Part shown: positions 1-8,740 of the stretch, piece by piece
Layout: each line of letters starts with the position of its first letter
How positions within the stretch are numbered: position 1 is the stretch's first letter
Assembly: GCF_014640315.1 (NCBI RefSeq)
Contig: NZ_BMGS01000010.1
Span: 158,249-222,248 of the forward strand
DNA: 64,000 nt
Reading direction: 5' to 3'
DNA from: Hymenobacter glacieicola
GTDB lineage: Bacteria > Bacteroidota > Bacteroidia > Cytophagales > Hymenobacteraceae
Notes under the pieces: model-generated
What the model was told of the DNA's origin: nothing
The model's input: only the letters and a program-made list of their open reading frames with translations
Databases searched by the model: none
Program-made: the position numbers and the translations under genes

Positions 1-2
1 TG

Positions 3-2039
3 GTAATGGGGCTCAGCGTAAGCGCAACCAGCCAGACGGCCGGTCAGCCGGTAGTCTTCACGGTAACGGCGACCAACAACGGCACGGCCCCGGCTACCAA
101 CGTAGTGCAGCGCGTGGCCCTGCCCGCCGGCCTCGACCCGGCCAGCCTGAGCATCACCAACGGCGGCACCTACGACCCGGCCTCGGGCCAGGTGACCTTC
201 CCGGCCCTGACCCTGCAAGCCAGCGGCACGGCCGGTAACGCGCAAACCAGCACCATCACGGTGGTAACGCCGGGCGTGGGCCCCCTGACGGGCGTAGCCA
301 GCGTAAGCTCGGCCTTCAGCGACGGTACCCCGACCAACAACACGGCCGTGGCCAGCGTGGCGGTGAACTCGCTCAGCAACGTACGCGCCATTGTGCGCGG
401 CCCCAGCGCCCAGACCTCGGCCCAGGCCGGCACGGTTCTGCCCAGTCAGCCGGCTACCTACCTGGTACGGGTGCTGAATGACGGGCCTTCGGCGGCTACC
501 GGCGTAAGCATTTCGGCGCAGATTCCGGCCAACCTGAACCCGGCCGATGTGGTGATTACGGGCGGCGGCACCTACGCTCCCGGCACGGGCACGGTCACGT
601 TCCCGGCCGTGGGCACCCTGGCCGCTGGTCAGGCCGCTTCGGTAGGCTACACCATCACCTTCCCGGTGCCGGCTACCGCTGCCTCGTTCCCGGTATCGGC
701 CACGGTAGGCGCGTCCTCGGCGCAAACCACTACCGCCGACGACACCCAGACCTACACGACTACCCTGGCCAACCAGGTAGCCGTGGCCAACCAAGTGGTA
801 AACAACCTGACGGCTCCCGACGGCAACACCGCCGCAGTGGCCCTGGCGTTGTCGCCGCTCAGCGCTTCCGATGCTGATGGCTCCATCACGGGCTACGCCA
901 TTACTTCCCTGCCCGATGCGGGCACCCAAGGCACGCTGTTCTACGCCGCCGACGGAACCAACTTCGCGCCGGTAACCCTGAGCAACGGCCGCTTCCCGCT
1001 ACCGGCTACCGCGGCCGGCAACCTGCGCTTCGACCCGGTAAGCTCCTTCGTGGGCAATGCTTACTTTACCTTTACGGCCCTTGATAACAGCAACGCCGAG
1101 TCGGCGCCGGTGCTCTACACCATTCCCGTAGGCCAGGATAACACAACGGTTTACACGGCGGCTACTGTAAAAGGCGGCAGCAATGGAGCCTACCAGAACG
1201 GCGACGTAATTACGAGTGCCTTCGATGCCAACGGCGGCGAGTACAGCTTCAGCTCGGTTACTAACCTGAACACGGTAACTGACACCGGCATCCGAACGGC
1301 TACCACCGATGCCGCCGGCACGGCCCAGCTTGCTAGCCTTGGCCTGACGCTGGACGCGGCCACGGGCCGCGTAACGGTTGCCAACCGCACCCTACTGCGC
1401 ACCGGCAGCTACAACCTGACCGTAACCACCACCGACGAGTTTGGGGGCACGAGCAGCCAGCTGGTGGCCTTCAGCATTGGCGGGGCCCCGCTGCCCGTGC
1501 AGCTGATAAGCTTCACGGCCCAGGGTCAGGGCGCTAATGCCCTGCTGAACTGGGCTACGGCTCAGGAGCTGAACAACGCCCGTTTCGAGGTGGAGCGCTC
1601 CGTAGATGGCAAAACCTTCGAGAAAATCGGGCAGGTAGCCGGTCACGGCACCACCTCCGCAGCCCAGCAGTACCGCTTCCAGGATGCCGGCGCCAGCCGC
1701 CACGGGGCAGTCGTGTACTACCGCCTCAAGCAAGTAGACACGGATGGCCAAGCCCACCTGACGGAAGTGCAGCTCGTGCGCTTCGTGCTAAGCGCCGAGC
1801 CGGAGCTGGTACTGTTTCCCAACCCCGCTACCGATGTGCTGCACGTGCGTCTGTCGGCCAAAGCCAGCCAGGCCACCATCACGGTGTACAGCGCCACCGG
1901 CGCCCAGGTACTGCAAACCCAGCTGGATGCGGCCCTGAGCACCACGCTTCCGGTAAGCAACCTGCCGGCCGGTACCTACCTCGTGAAAGTGCAGACCCCG
2001 AACGGCATTCCCCTGGTACGTCGCTTCGTGAAAGAATAG
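3..2039 (+). CDS. Large secreted DUF11-repeat protein with T9SS sorting domain (5' partial)
   Basis: The frame is open to the left edge, so the true start lies outside the window; the ATG at 6 is probably internal. About 677 residues are visible. Two DUF11/TIGR01451-like beta repeats lie at about residues 1-115 and 130-255 (NNGTAPATNV and NDGPSAATGV are the typical signatures), followed by cadherin-like material to about 490. A 'PVQLISFTA...LNWATAQELNNARFEVERS' type FN3-like module (about 495-590), common ahead of sorting domains, comes next. The C-terminus (LFPNPATD to FVKE, about 600-677) is a type A T9SS sorting signal, so the protein is probably exported through the outer membrane and anchored or released at the surface. 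An adhesin or matrix role is inference. A strong terminator follows. Confidence 0.85.
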   Translation, partial: VMGLSVSATSQTAGQPVVFTVTATNNGTAPATNVVQRVALPAGLDPASLSITNGGTYDPASGQVTFPALTLQASGTAGNAQTSTITVVTPGVGPLTGVASVSSAFSDGTPTNNTAVASVAVNSLSNVRAIVRGPSAQTSAQAGTVLPSQPATYLVRVLNDGPSAATGVSISAQIPANLNPADVVITGGGTYAPGTGTVTFPAVGTLAAGQAASVGYTITFPVPATAASFPVSATVGASSAQTTTADDTQTYTTTLANQVAVANQVVNNLTAPDGNTAAVALALSPLSASDADGSITGYAITSLPDAGTQGTLFYAADGTNFAPVTLSNGRFPLPATAAGNLRFDPVSSFVGNAYFTFTALDNSNAESAPVLYTIPVGQDNTTVYTAATVKGGSNGAYQNGDVITSAFDANGGEYSFSSVTNLNTVTDTGIRTATTDAAGTAQLASLGLTLDAATGRVTVANRTLLRTGSYNLTVTTTDEFGGTSSQLVAFSIGGAPLPVQLISFTAQGQGANALLNWATAQELNNARFEVERSVDGKTFEKIGQVAGHGTTSAAQQYRFQDAGASRHGAVVYYRLKQVDTDGQAHLTEVQLVRFVLSAEPELVLFPNPATDVLHVRLSAKASQATITVYSATGAQVLQTQLDAALSTTLPVSNLPAGTYLVKVQTPNGIPLVRRFVKE

Positions 2040-2060
2040 GGTAGCTTCCTGTAAGGCCTA

Positions 2061-2095
2061 AAAAAGCCGCGGCCCAGAGGGCCGCGGCTTTTTTT
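2061..2095 (+). terminator. Rho-independent terminator after the T9SS protein
   Basis: A near-perfect GC-rich stem (AAGCCGCGGCC pairing with GGCCGCGGCTT) is followed by seven T residues, about 20 bp after the stop of the upstream gene. The A-run on the left would allow it to work in both directions. Confidence 0.9.
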
Positions 2096-2594
2096 CTGTG
2101 CTCTACTACGGTGTAGAAGGTACGCACAAGGAGCAGTTCTTAGCCAGCTTGTTGTCAAGGCAAAAGCCGTGTCATCCTGAGCTGAGCCTGAGCCAAGGGC
2201 CTCTACTGTTTCTATGGGGTAGTAGATTCAGTTTGTCAGGCTCCCCCTCTCCCGCGGAGAGGGGGCCGGGGGGTGAGGCGCCTTCCAGAACGATGCCGCA
2301 GAAAACCGACACCGAGGAAGCAGGAAGTTTTTTTTGCGCGCTCTAAGCTACTTGAAAGACTAGGGGTGCCAGCTGCCGAATGGGCATGAACACCTCATTT
2401 CTGCGGGACTGAACCCGGCTGTTCCCCCAGGTTGACAAACGCCGTGCAGCGTTCAGTAAACAGATAACCAGCTGCCGCCCCCAAACGGGCCACCGCCGCG
2501 CTGATTTCCTGCTGCCTGCGGCCTAAGGCAACGCCTGAGCCGCCGCTGGCGTACAGTTCTACTACCTCTTCATCCTTCCCCAACTTCCCGCGTT
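2096..2594. other. Gene-poor interval with a dispersed G/C-rich repeat
   Basis: About 500 bp lie between the terminator and the next gene. At 2241-2278 there is an element reading CTCCCCCTCTCC, then CGCGGAGAGGGGG, then CCGGGGGG; it is partly palindromic and matches a type of intergenic repeat seen in many GC-rich bacteria. A half-site 'GTCATCCTGAGC' at about 2170 resembles the arms of the inverted repeat at 19956-20070. Short ORFs here (plus strand 2098-2346, minus strand 2395-2583) show no recognisable protein features. No promoter for the gene at 2595 could be assigned with confidence. Confidence 0.5.
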
Positions 2595-2936
2595 ATGAAT
2601 CACGCCGACCGCATCGAAGAAACTATTGAGGGCATCTACCATGCCCTGGAGCAGCACAGCAACCATCCCGTGGATGCCGGGCTAGCCCATATTGACAACT
2701 GGATTCAGGCCCTGGACGGTCTCGGCGGCTCCGCCCTAACCGGGCTGCAAAGTGAGTTGCGCAACTTGCGCACCCTTGTGGAGCGCGACGACCGGCCCGC
2801 CATGGCGGCCTCCTTGCAGCACCTGGGCCAGCAAACGTCCCTGATTGCCCGCGACATGCACGATGGGGTAGGGGACCACCTGCGCCACCTGGGCCAGACG
2901 CTCATTGCCGCCGCTGGCAACCTGAAAGTTTCCTAA
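2595..2936 (+). CDS. Small helical protein of unknown function, tandem paralogue 1
   Basis: 113 residues, no signal peptide or membrane segment, and a sequence that looks wholly alpha-helical. It shares a skeleton with the next two genes: an N-terminal helix, then 'HIDNWIQAL' at about residues 33-41 (a W-[IM]-x-x-L signature), then spaced Leu heptads and an Ala-rich last helix. It ends in 'GQTLIAAAGNLKVS'. I do not recognise the family; a four-helix bundle of phasin-like or structural type is possible but not shown. It is a separate transcription unit ending in its own hairpin. Start chosen at the first ATG, as nothing upstream in frame aligns with the paralogues. Confidence 0.7.
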   Translation: MNHADRIEETIEGIYHALEQHSNHPVDAGLAHIDNWIQALDGLGGSALTGLQSELRNLRTLVERDDRPAMAASLQHLGQQTSLIARDMHDGVGDHLRHLGQTLIAAAGNLKVS

Positions 2937-2967
2937 GCTGACTAGCCCGTAGGCGCATCACTGCCGC

Positions 2968-2998
2968 AGCCTTGCCTACTGGGCGAGGCTGTTTTTTT
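2968..2998 (+). terminator. Terminator after paralogue 1
   Basis: Stem AGCCTTGCC / GGCGAGGCT with a small loop, followed by GTTTTTTT, lying 30 bp after the stop. Confidence 0.8.
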
Positions 2999-3061
2999 AC
3001 TGAGCAAGCCGACTGCATTCTGGTCGGCTACTGAATTTTCGTCACTCACATTACTTGCTAT

Positions 3062-3442
3062 ATGAGCACCTCCCCTAACTCCGGCACCGGCCATACCCCC
3101 GGTTCCGTGCTGGCCGGCAGCCAGACCCACCTCGAAGCCACCCTGCACGCCCTGCAAACCGACCAGCTACCCCACCTACTCCCGGCCGCCGGCGACAACC
3201 TCTACCGCTGGATGAATCTGCTCCAGACCGTAGAGGGTGACCGGTTTGCGCCTCTGATTGAGGAACTGCAGAACCTTTACAACGCCATCGACCACGGCAA
3301 CCCCAACGGCGCCCAGGTAAAACAGTGCCTGCACAACTTGGCCAACCTGACTACCCAAGCCGCCGCCAGCGCCGATGCTCAGTCGCAGCTCAAGCTGCAG
3401 CAGCTAAGTGAGGCCCTCCAAAACGCCGCCGCCACTTTATAA
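3062..3442 (+). CDS. Small helical protein of unknown function, tandem paralogue 2
   Basis: 126 residues, predicted cytoplasmic and all-helical after a Ser/Pro/Gly-rich N-terminal tail of about 20 residues. The core begins 'LEATLHALQTDQ', nearly the same as 'LEATLRILRSED' in paralogue 3, and carries 'NLYRWMNLLQ' at the position of the W-[IM]-x-x-L signature. It ends in a Leu/Ala helix 'LQQLSEALQNAAATL'. The function is unknown. It has its own upstream gap and downstream hairpin, so the three copies are probably regulated separately although they sit side by side. Confidence 0.72.
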   Translation: MSTSPNSGTGHTPGSVLAGSQTHLEATLHALQTDQLPHLLPAAGDNLYRWMNLLQTVEGDRFAPLIEELQNLYNAIDHGNPNGAQVKQCLHNLANLTTQAAASADAQSQLKLQQLSEALQNAAATL

Positions 3443-3471
3443 CCTCCTTTTTCCTGCGCCCTCATCGAAGT

Positions 3472-3503
3472 CGGCCTACTTCCTAAGAGGTAGGCCGCTT
3501 TTG
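3472..3503 (+). terminator. Terminator-like hairpin after paralogue 2
   Basis: CGGCCTAC pairs with GTAGGCCG around a ten-base loop, followed by CTTTTG. The T-run is short, so efficiency is uncertain. The rest of the 3443-3750 gap shows no gene. Confidence 0.65.
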
Positions 3504-3750
3504 TGGAAGAAGGGATACAGAGCGCAACGCAGCCGCGCTGGCGTGTTTAGGCCAGCGCGGCTGATGGAACAAGTGAGGTGAGGCTGCCGGGGAGGGGTGA
3601 AAGGCAATTTACCTGCCTTCGAAGCGGGTGCAGCGCACGCAACGAAGCTGAACTACAAGCCAAATATTGTACCCTGGTTGCTACCAACCCTGAGAGTAAG
3701 GAAGTAGTACACAGGCTAGTGTCTCTGTGTTTCACTCAACCTCCTTTCCT

Positions 3751-4116
3751 ATGTCTATTTCGCATTCTGCCAGCGCCGACCAACTGGAGGCAACCCTCCG
3801 CATCCTTCGCAGTGAAGACGTAACGCAAGTGGTAGCCCGGGCTACGGAGAACATCGACGGCTGGATTCAGATGCTGCGTTCCTCCGGCGAAACCGCCCAC
3901 GCTACCCTCGCCGCCGACCTGGTAAAGCTCAAAGGCTTCTTTAACGGCACAGACCCCAACCCCATCAGCGACGTGCTGCAAACGCTGGCCGAGCACATCA
4001 ACAGTTTCGTGGACAATGCCAACCCGCGCTACATTGAATCCCTGGACCAACTTTCCAAGCAGCTCACCGAGGTAGCCCGCAACCTGCAAACCGCCCGCGA
4101 CGCCCAGCAGCAGTAA
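3751..4116 (+). CDS. Small helical protein of unknown function, tandem paralogue 3
   Basis: 121 residues from the ATG at 3751 (MSISHSASADQLEATL). An in-frame ATG at 3727 would add eight residues with no match in the paralogues, so it is not used. The protein is helical throughout, with 'NIDGWIQML' at about residues 30-38 matching 'HIDNWIQAL' of paralogue 1, then regular Leu spacing and a Gln-rich end. There is no signal peptide. Function unknown. Copies 2 and 3 look closest to each other at the N-terminus; copies 1 and 3 share the signature best. Confidence 0.72.
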   Translation: MSISHSASADQLEATLRILRSEDVTQVVARATENIDGWIQMLRSSGETAHATLAADLVKLKGFFNGTDPNPISDVLQTLAEHINSFVDNANPRYIESLDQLSKQLTEVARNLQTARDAQQQ

Positions 4117-4137
4117 GCAATCCACTTCCGGCCCTAA

Positions 4138-4186
4138 CTCAAAACCCACCTAGCCTTGCAGTATGCAAAGCCGGGTGGGTTTTGAG
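4138..4186. terminator. Bidirectional terminator between convergent genes
   Basis: CTCAAAACCCACC (4138-4150) pairs perfectly with GGTGGGTTTTGAG (4174-4186), with an inner TTGCA/TGCAA stem. A-runs and T-runs flank both arms, and it lies between the convergent paralogue 3 and gamma-glutamyltransferase genes. Confidence 0.8.
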
Positions 4187-4212
4187 CTGATGGATGGTAG
4201 ACCAACAGCCGC

Positions 4213-5943
4213 TTAGTATCCGGCCGCAGCGTCGTCGCCGCGGGGGTCGGCGCCGCCTTCCAACTTGCCGCCGGGCAGCACCCGAATCACTTCTACCCGG
4301 CCCCAGGGCGCACGGGGGTTCAGGAGGTAGCCGCGGGCCCGGAGCGTGTCCTGGGCGGCGGGTAGCAGGGCGCCGGCTTCCACGTCAATCTGGTCGGGGA
4401 GCCACTGGTGGTGCAGGCGGGGCGCGGCCACGGCTTGCTGAGCGTTCAGGCCGTAATCCAAGGTGTTTAGGATGGCCTGCATGACGCTGGTAATGATGGT
4501 GCTACCGCCGGGCGTGCCCACTACCAGGGCCAGCTTCTTGTTTTTGGTGAGAATGGCAGGCGTCATCGAGGACAGCATCCGCTTGCCGGGAGCTATGGCA
4601 TTGGCCGCGCCGCCCACCAGCCCGTAGGCGTTGGGCGTGCCGGGTTTGCTGCTGAAGTCGTCCATTTCGTTGTTAAGCAGAAAACCCGCGCCGGCTACTA
4701 CCACTTTGCTGCCGTAGGCTCCATTAAGGGTAGTGGTGCAGCTTACGGCATTGCCCTGCGCGTCCACAATGTTGTAGTGCGTGGTCTGGTCCGACTCGTA
4801 GCCGGGCAGTCCCGCGCCGGCCGTTACCTGCGCGCTCGGGGTGGCCCGGTAGGGTAGGGTAGAAGCCATGCGCCGCTTGTTATAGGGCTTTTCGAGCAAC
4901 TGCGCCACCGGCACCCGCCCAAAGTCTGGGTCACCGAGGTAGGTAGCGCGGTCGGCGTACACGCGGCGTTCGGCCTCCGTAATCCAGTGCGTGGCCTGGG
5001 GCGAATGCCAACCAGCCTTACCTAGGTTGTAGGGCTCCAGCATCTGTAGCATTTGCAGCAGGGCTACCCCGCCGGAGCTGGGCGGCGGAAACGTCAGCAC
5101 CTCGTAACCCCGGTACTTGCCATGCAGGGGCGTGCGCCACTTGGGCTGGTAATTGAGCAAGTCCTGCTTGCTGATGATGCCCTTGCCGCGCTGCATTTCG
5201 GCTGCAATTAGGTCGGCAGTAGGGCCCTCATAAAAGCCGGCGCGCCCTTGGTCGCGGATGCGCTCCAGCGTGTGGGCTAGCTCGGCCTGCACGAATTTTT
5301 CATCGGCTTTCCACTCGCCCTGAGAGCGAATAAAGGCGGCGCTCTGATTAACCTTCAGGAACGTATCACGCTGACGGTTCAGGCCGGCCGCCTCCTTTTC
5401 TGTCAGCACCACGCCCTGAGCAGCCAGGTCTACGGCGGGCTGCACCACGTCTTTCCAGGGCAGCTTGCCTAGCTTTTGGTGCAGCTCCACCATGCCGGCC
5501 ACGGTGCCCGGCACGCCGGCCGCCAAATGGCCCAGGGTACTCAGGTCGGGAATAACGTTGCCCTGCTGGTCCAGGTACATGTCGCGGGTAGCGGCGGCGG
5601 GGGCCGTTTCGCGGAAATCCAGGGCGCCTTCCCGGCCGTCGGCCCCGCGGTAGAGCAGAAAGCCGCCGCCCCCAAGGTTGCCGGCCACCGGAAACACCAC
5701 GGCCAGGGCAAACTGCACCGCCACGGCCGCGTCGTAGGCATTGCCCCCCTTGCGCAGAATTTCAACCCCCACGCGCGTGGCCTCCGGGTGGGCCGATACG
5801 ACCATGGCCTTATCCGTGACGACGGGCGTGGCGGCGGGCACTGGCGACGCCAGGGTAGCGGCCGGGCCGGGCGCCGTAGTATGCTGCGGGGCTGAGCAGG
5901 CCACCAGTACGGCCAGGGCCAACGGGGAGAAAAAGCGTTTCAT
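4213..5943 (-). CDS. ggt: Gamma-glutamyltransferase, lipoprotein or periplasmic
   Basis: 576 residues, the usual length. The enzyme hydrolyses or transfers the gamma-glutamyl group of glutathione and related peptides, outside the cytoplasm. The N-terminus has a lipobox (LVAC, Cys16). 'DFRETAP' (about 109-115) supplies the substrate-binding Arg. 'SDQTTHYNIVD' (about 384-394) contains the self-processing and catalytic Thr387, first residue of the small subunit. 'RMLSSMTPAI' (455-464) and 'GTPGGSTI' (477-484) form the rest of the active site. All key residues are intact. A TAGCTTTA box ends five bases before the ATG and may be a -7 element. It is divergent from the branching enzyme gene. Confidence 0.95.
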   Translation of the reverse strand: MKRFFSPLALAVLVACSAPQHTTAPGPAATLASPVPAATPVVTDKAMVVSAHPEATRVGVEILRKGGNAYDAAVAVQFALAVVFPVAGNLGGGGFLLYRGADGREGALDFRETAPAAATRDMYLDQQGNVIPDLSTLGHLAAGVPGTVAGMVELHQKLGKLPWKDVVQPAVDLAAQGVVLTEKEAAGLNRQRDTFLKVNQSAAFIRSQGEWKADEKFVQAELAHTLERIRDQGRAGFYEGPTADLIAAEMQRGKGIISKQDLLNYQPKWRTPLHGKYRGYEVLTFPPPSSGGVALLQMLQMLEPYNLGKAGWHSPQATHWITEAERRVYADRATYLGDPDFGRVPVAQLLEKPYNKRRMASTLPYRATPSAQVTAGAGLPGYESDQTTHYNIVDAQGNAVSCTTTLNGAYGSKVVVAGAGFLLNNEMDDFSSKPGTPNAYGLVGGAANAIAPGKRMLSSMTPAILTKNKKLALVVGTPGGSTIITSVMQAILNTLDYGLNAQQAVAAPRLHHQWLPDQIDVEAGALLPAAQDTLRARGYLLNPRAPWGRVEVIRVLPGGKLEGGADPRGDDAAAGY

Positions 5944-6115
5944 ATCCGTAAAGCTACGCGAAGTTCAGAAGCCCCCGCCGCGGGCGGGTTTCACCGGTTC
6001 CGCTGAAATCCGCCGGGGAGGTCGGATGTTACGTATGAGCTCCGTGGCCTAGGTGTCCTATCGAGACTTGCTCGAATCCTGTAGCTTTGGGCCGGACCTG
6101 ACTTGTACCTGCGCT

Positions 6116-8170
6116 ATGACTCCCGACCTGCCTACTGCCCCCGGTGCTACCGAAATTGCCCCCGCGCTGCCCCTGGTGCAGCACGACCCCTGGCTGGCGC
6201 CCTACGAGCCCGTACTCCGCCGCCGTCAGCAGCGGCTACAGCAGCGCCTCTCGGAAATTACGGCCCAGTGCGGCTCGCTCACCAAGTTTGCCCAGGCTCA
6301 CCAGCGCCTCGGCCTTAATTACGACGCCCGCCGCCGGGGCTACTGGTTTCGGGAGTGGGCCCCGGCCGCCGAAGCCCTGTTTCTGGTGGGCGACTTCAAC
6401 GGCTGGGACCGGCAGGCCACGCCCCTGACCCGGGGCCCGGAGGGCGTGTGGGAAGTATTCCTGGCCGATAAAGACTACCAGGACCGGCTAACCCACCACT
6501 CGCTCTACAAGGTGCACGTGGTGACCCGCAAGGGCGGCAAAGACCGGCTGCCCGCTACCCTGCGCCGCGCCGTGCAACACCCCGAAACCAAGGATTTCGC
6601 CGCCCAGGTCTGGAAGCCGGAAACGCCCTTCCCCTGGACCGATCAGAAGTTTCGGGTGCCTAATTTCGTGCGTGAGCCCCTGATTTACGAGGCCCACGTG
6701 GGCATGGCCCTGGAGGCCGACCGGGTGGGCTCCTACCTCGAGTTTGCCGAGCAGATTCTGCCCCGCATTCAGGCCGCCGGCTACAATTGCCTGCAGCTGA
6801 TGGCCGTGATGGAGCACCCGTATTACGGCTCCTTTGGCTACCACGTGGCCAATTTCTTTGCGGTATCCTCACGCTTTGGCACCCCCGAGGAGCTGAAGCA
6901 CCTCATCAACGAGGCCCATAACCGTGGCATTGCCGTGCTGCTCGACGTGGTGCACTCCCACGCCGTAAAAAACGAGGCCGAAGGACTGGCCGACTTTGAT
7001 GGCTCCGGCGGGCAGTATTTCCACGAAGGCGCCCGCGGCAACCACCCCGGTTGGGACTCCAAGCTCTTCGACTATGGCAAGCCTGAGGTGCAGCAGTTTC
7101 TGCTCAGCAACCTGCGCTACTGGCTGGAGGAGTTTCACTTCGATGGATTCCGCTTCGACGGCATCACCAGCATGCTCTACCACCACCACGGCGAAGGCGT
7201 GAGCTTTGGCTCCTACGACCAGTATTTCGGCCCGGAGGTAGACGAGGACGCCATTCTGTACCTGCAGCTGGCCGCTACCCTGGTGCGGGAGTGCAAGCGC
7301 AGCGCCCTGCTCATTGCCGAGGACATGAGCGGCATGCCCGGCCTCTGCCGGCCGATTTCGGAGGGCGGTATCGGCTTTGATTTTCGCTTGGCCATGGGCA
7401 TACCGGACTACTGGATCAAGCTGCTCAAGCACACCCGCGACGAGGACTGGAACCTGCACGACCTCTGGTATACCCTCACCAACCGCCGCCTCGGCGAGAA
7501 AACCGTGGCCTACGCCGAAAGCCACGACCAAGCCCTGGTGGGCGACAAAACCCTGGCCCACTGGCTGCTGGACAAGGCCATTTATGAGCACATGCACAAG
7601 GACGATGCTGACCCCATCACGGCCCGCGGCATTGCCTTGCACAAGCTTATCCGGCTGGCTACCCTGAGTTTGGGCGGCGAGGCTTACCTCAACTTTATCG
7701 GTAATGAATTCGGCCACCCGGAGTGGGTGGATTTTCCCCGGGAAGGCAACAACTGGAGCCACCACTTCGCCCGCCGCCAGTGGAGCCTAGCCAACAACCC
7801 CGACCTGAAGTACCAGTACCTGCTCAACTTCGACCGAGCCATGATTGGGCTGGCGAAATCCTCGCGGGTGTTGGCCGGCGGTCCGGCTCACGAGCTCAAC
7901 ATCGACAGCCACAACCAAGTCCTGATTTTCGAGCGCGGCAACCTGCTTTTTGTGTTCAGCTTCCACGTCGACCGGAGCGTGCCCGACTACCGCTTCTACG
8001 TGCCCCAACCCGGCCGCTACCGCATCCTGCTCAACTCCGACGATGCTGACTTCGGCGGCTTCCAGCGCATTGACACTGCCCTGACCTACGAAACGTTCGA
8101 GGAGGACGGCGTCAATAAGCTCAGCCTCTACGTTACCAGCCGCACGGCCCTGGTGCTGGCGCGGGTGTAG
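6116..8170 (+). CDS. glgB: 1,4-alpha-glucan branching enzyme, GH13_8 (eukaryote-type)
   Basis: 684 residues from the ATG at 6116; the upstream GTG at 6053 adds a Cys-rich stretch with no family match. A CBM48-like domain (about residues 60-150, 'AEALFLVGDFNGWDR') precedes the GH13 barrel. Catalytic residues are the nucleophile D348 in 'GFRFDGITS', the acid/base E402 in 'IAEDMSG', and D471 in 'AESHDQALVGDKT'. 'DGITSMLYHHHG' and 'NFIGNEFGHPEW' are typical of the GBE1-like subfamily GH13_8 rather than bacterial GlgB (GH13_9). It makes alpha-1,6 branches in glycogen. A TAGCTTTG box lies at 6082-6089. Neighbours include a glycogen-synthase-like fragment and an alpha-glucosidase, which fits glycogen metabolism. 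Confidence 0.93.
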   Translation: MTPDLPTAPGATEIAPALPLVQHDPWLAPYEPVLRRRQQRLQQRLSEITAQCGSLTKFAQAHQRLGLNYDARRRGYWFREWAPAAEALFLVGDFNGWDRQATPLTRGPEGVWEVFLADKDYQDRLTHHSLYKVHVVTRKGGKDRLPATLRRAVQHPETKDFAAQVWKPETPFPWTDQKFRVPNFVREPLIYEAHVGMALEADRVGSYLEFAEQILPRIQAAGYNCLQLMAVMEHPYYGSFGYHVANFFAVSSRFGTPEELKHLINEAHNRGIAVLLDVVHSHAVKNEAEGLADFDGSGGQYFHEGARGNHPGWDSKLFDYGKPEVQQFLLSNLRYWLEEFHFDGFRFDGITSMLYHHHGEGVSFGSYDQYFGPEVDEDAILYLQLAATLVRECKRSALLIAEDMSGMPGLCRPISEGGIGFDFRLAMGIPDYWIKLLKHTRDEDWNLHDLWYTLTNRRLGEKTVAYAESHDQALVGDKTLAHWLLDKAIYEHMHKDDADPITARGIALHKLIRLATLSLGGEAYLNFIGNEFGHPEWVDFPREGNNWSHHFARRQWSLANNPDLKYQYLLNFDRAMIGLAKSSRVLAGGPAHELNIDSHNQVLIFERGNLLFVFSFHVDRSVPDYRFYVPQPGRYRILLNSDDADFGGFQRIDTALTYETFEEDGVNKLSLYVTSRTALVLARV

Positions 8171-8190
8171 CCATAACTACGTTATAGGTG

Positions 8191-8240
8191 CAACAAGCCA
8201 GCGGCTTCTTTCCCGTGGGAGAGAAGCCGCTGGCTTGTTG
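8191..8240. terminator. Bidirectional terminator after glgB
   Basis: A 19-bp arm CAACAAGCCAGCGGCTTCT is repeated in inverted form at 8222-8240, with an inner TCCC/GGGA stem. It sits between the convergent glgB and YdeI-family genes. Confidence 0.8.
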
Positions 8241-8257
8241 AGTAGTGCTGAAAACCG

Positions 8258-8740
8258 CTAGTGCCGGGTTTTGCGGCCAGACTGGGCCTGCTCCAGAGCA
8301 TCCTCGATGCGCTGGGCGCGGGCCTCGGGCTTTTTGGTGCGGGCCACGCGCTGGGCCAGTTCCTTGCGCTGGGTGTAGGGTAGGGCATCGAAGCCGACTT
8401 GCAGGCCGGCCCGCTCCAGGGCGTATTTCAGGTCGTCGGGCAGCTCAAGGCCGGTGGAGTCGTTGTCGCGCTCCAGCACCACGTGCACCGTGTCAGTCCA
8501 GGTTTTGTTGATGGCGTTGCGCACTTCTTTGCGGATGCTGATCATGTGCTGGCCGTCGCCCATGGGCACCAGGTTCAGCCGGATGGGGAAGCCATCCACG
8601 GTGCCGCGCACCGGCAGGGGGCCTTTGGTGCCGTACACCTCGGGCACGCTGAAGGGAACTACCAGGAAAACGCCGCTGTCGGCGCCATCCATTTCCATGG
8701 GGGCCTCAAATTCGTGGCGGATGGGCGGGTCGGTACTCAT
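8258..8740 (-). CDS. DUF1905 / YdeI-OmpD-associated family protein
   Basis: 160 residues. The N-terminal 100 residues match the DUF1905 beta-barrel-like domain ('VRGTVDGFPIRLNLVPMGDGQHMISIRKEVRNAI'-type pattern), and the C-terminal 60 carry the YdeI motif 'YTQRKELAQRV' then 'KKPEARAQRIEDAL'. Members of this family are small cytoplasmic proteins of unclear biochemical role; some are described as protecting against bacteriocins. The ATG overlaps the stop of the upstream gene by ATGA, so translation is probably coupled to the glycogen-synthase-like protein. Confidence 0.88.
   Translation of the reverse strand: MSTDPPIRHEFEAPMEMDGADSGVFLVVPFSVPEVYGTKGPLPVRGTVDGFPIRLNLVPMGDGQHMISIRKEVRNAINKTWTDTVHVVLERDNDSTGLELPDDLKYALERAGLQVGFDALPYTQRKELAQRVARTKKPEARAQRIEDALEQAQSGRKTRH

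Noticed and set aside
2098..2583. Short ORFs (plus 2098-2346, minus 2395-2583)
   Set aside because: The plus one is made of the G/C repeat; the minus one has no family features.
7213..7401. Small minus ORF in glgB
   Set aside because: Shadow of the branching enzyme frame.
6869..7765. Long antisense ORFs, also 10474-11598, 26804-27721 and 32930-34111
   Set aside because: They are GC-driven shadows opposite well-recognised genes, with no own motifs.
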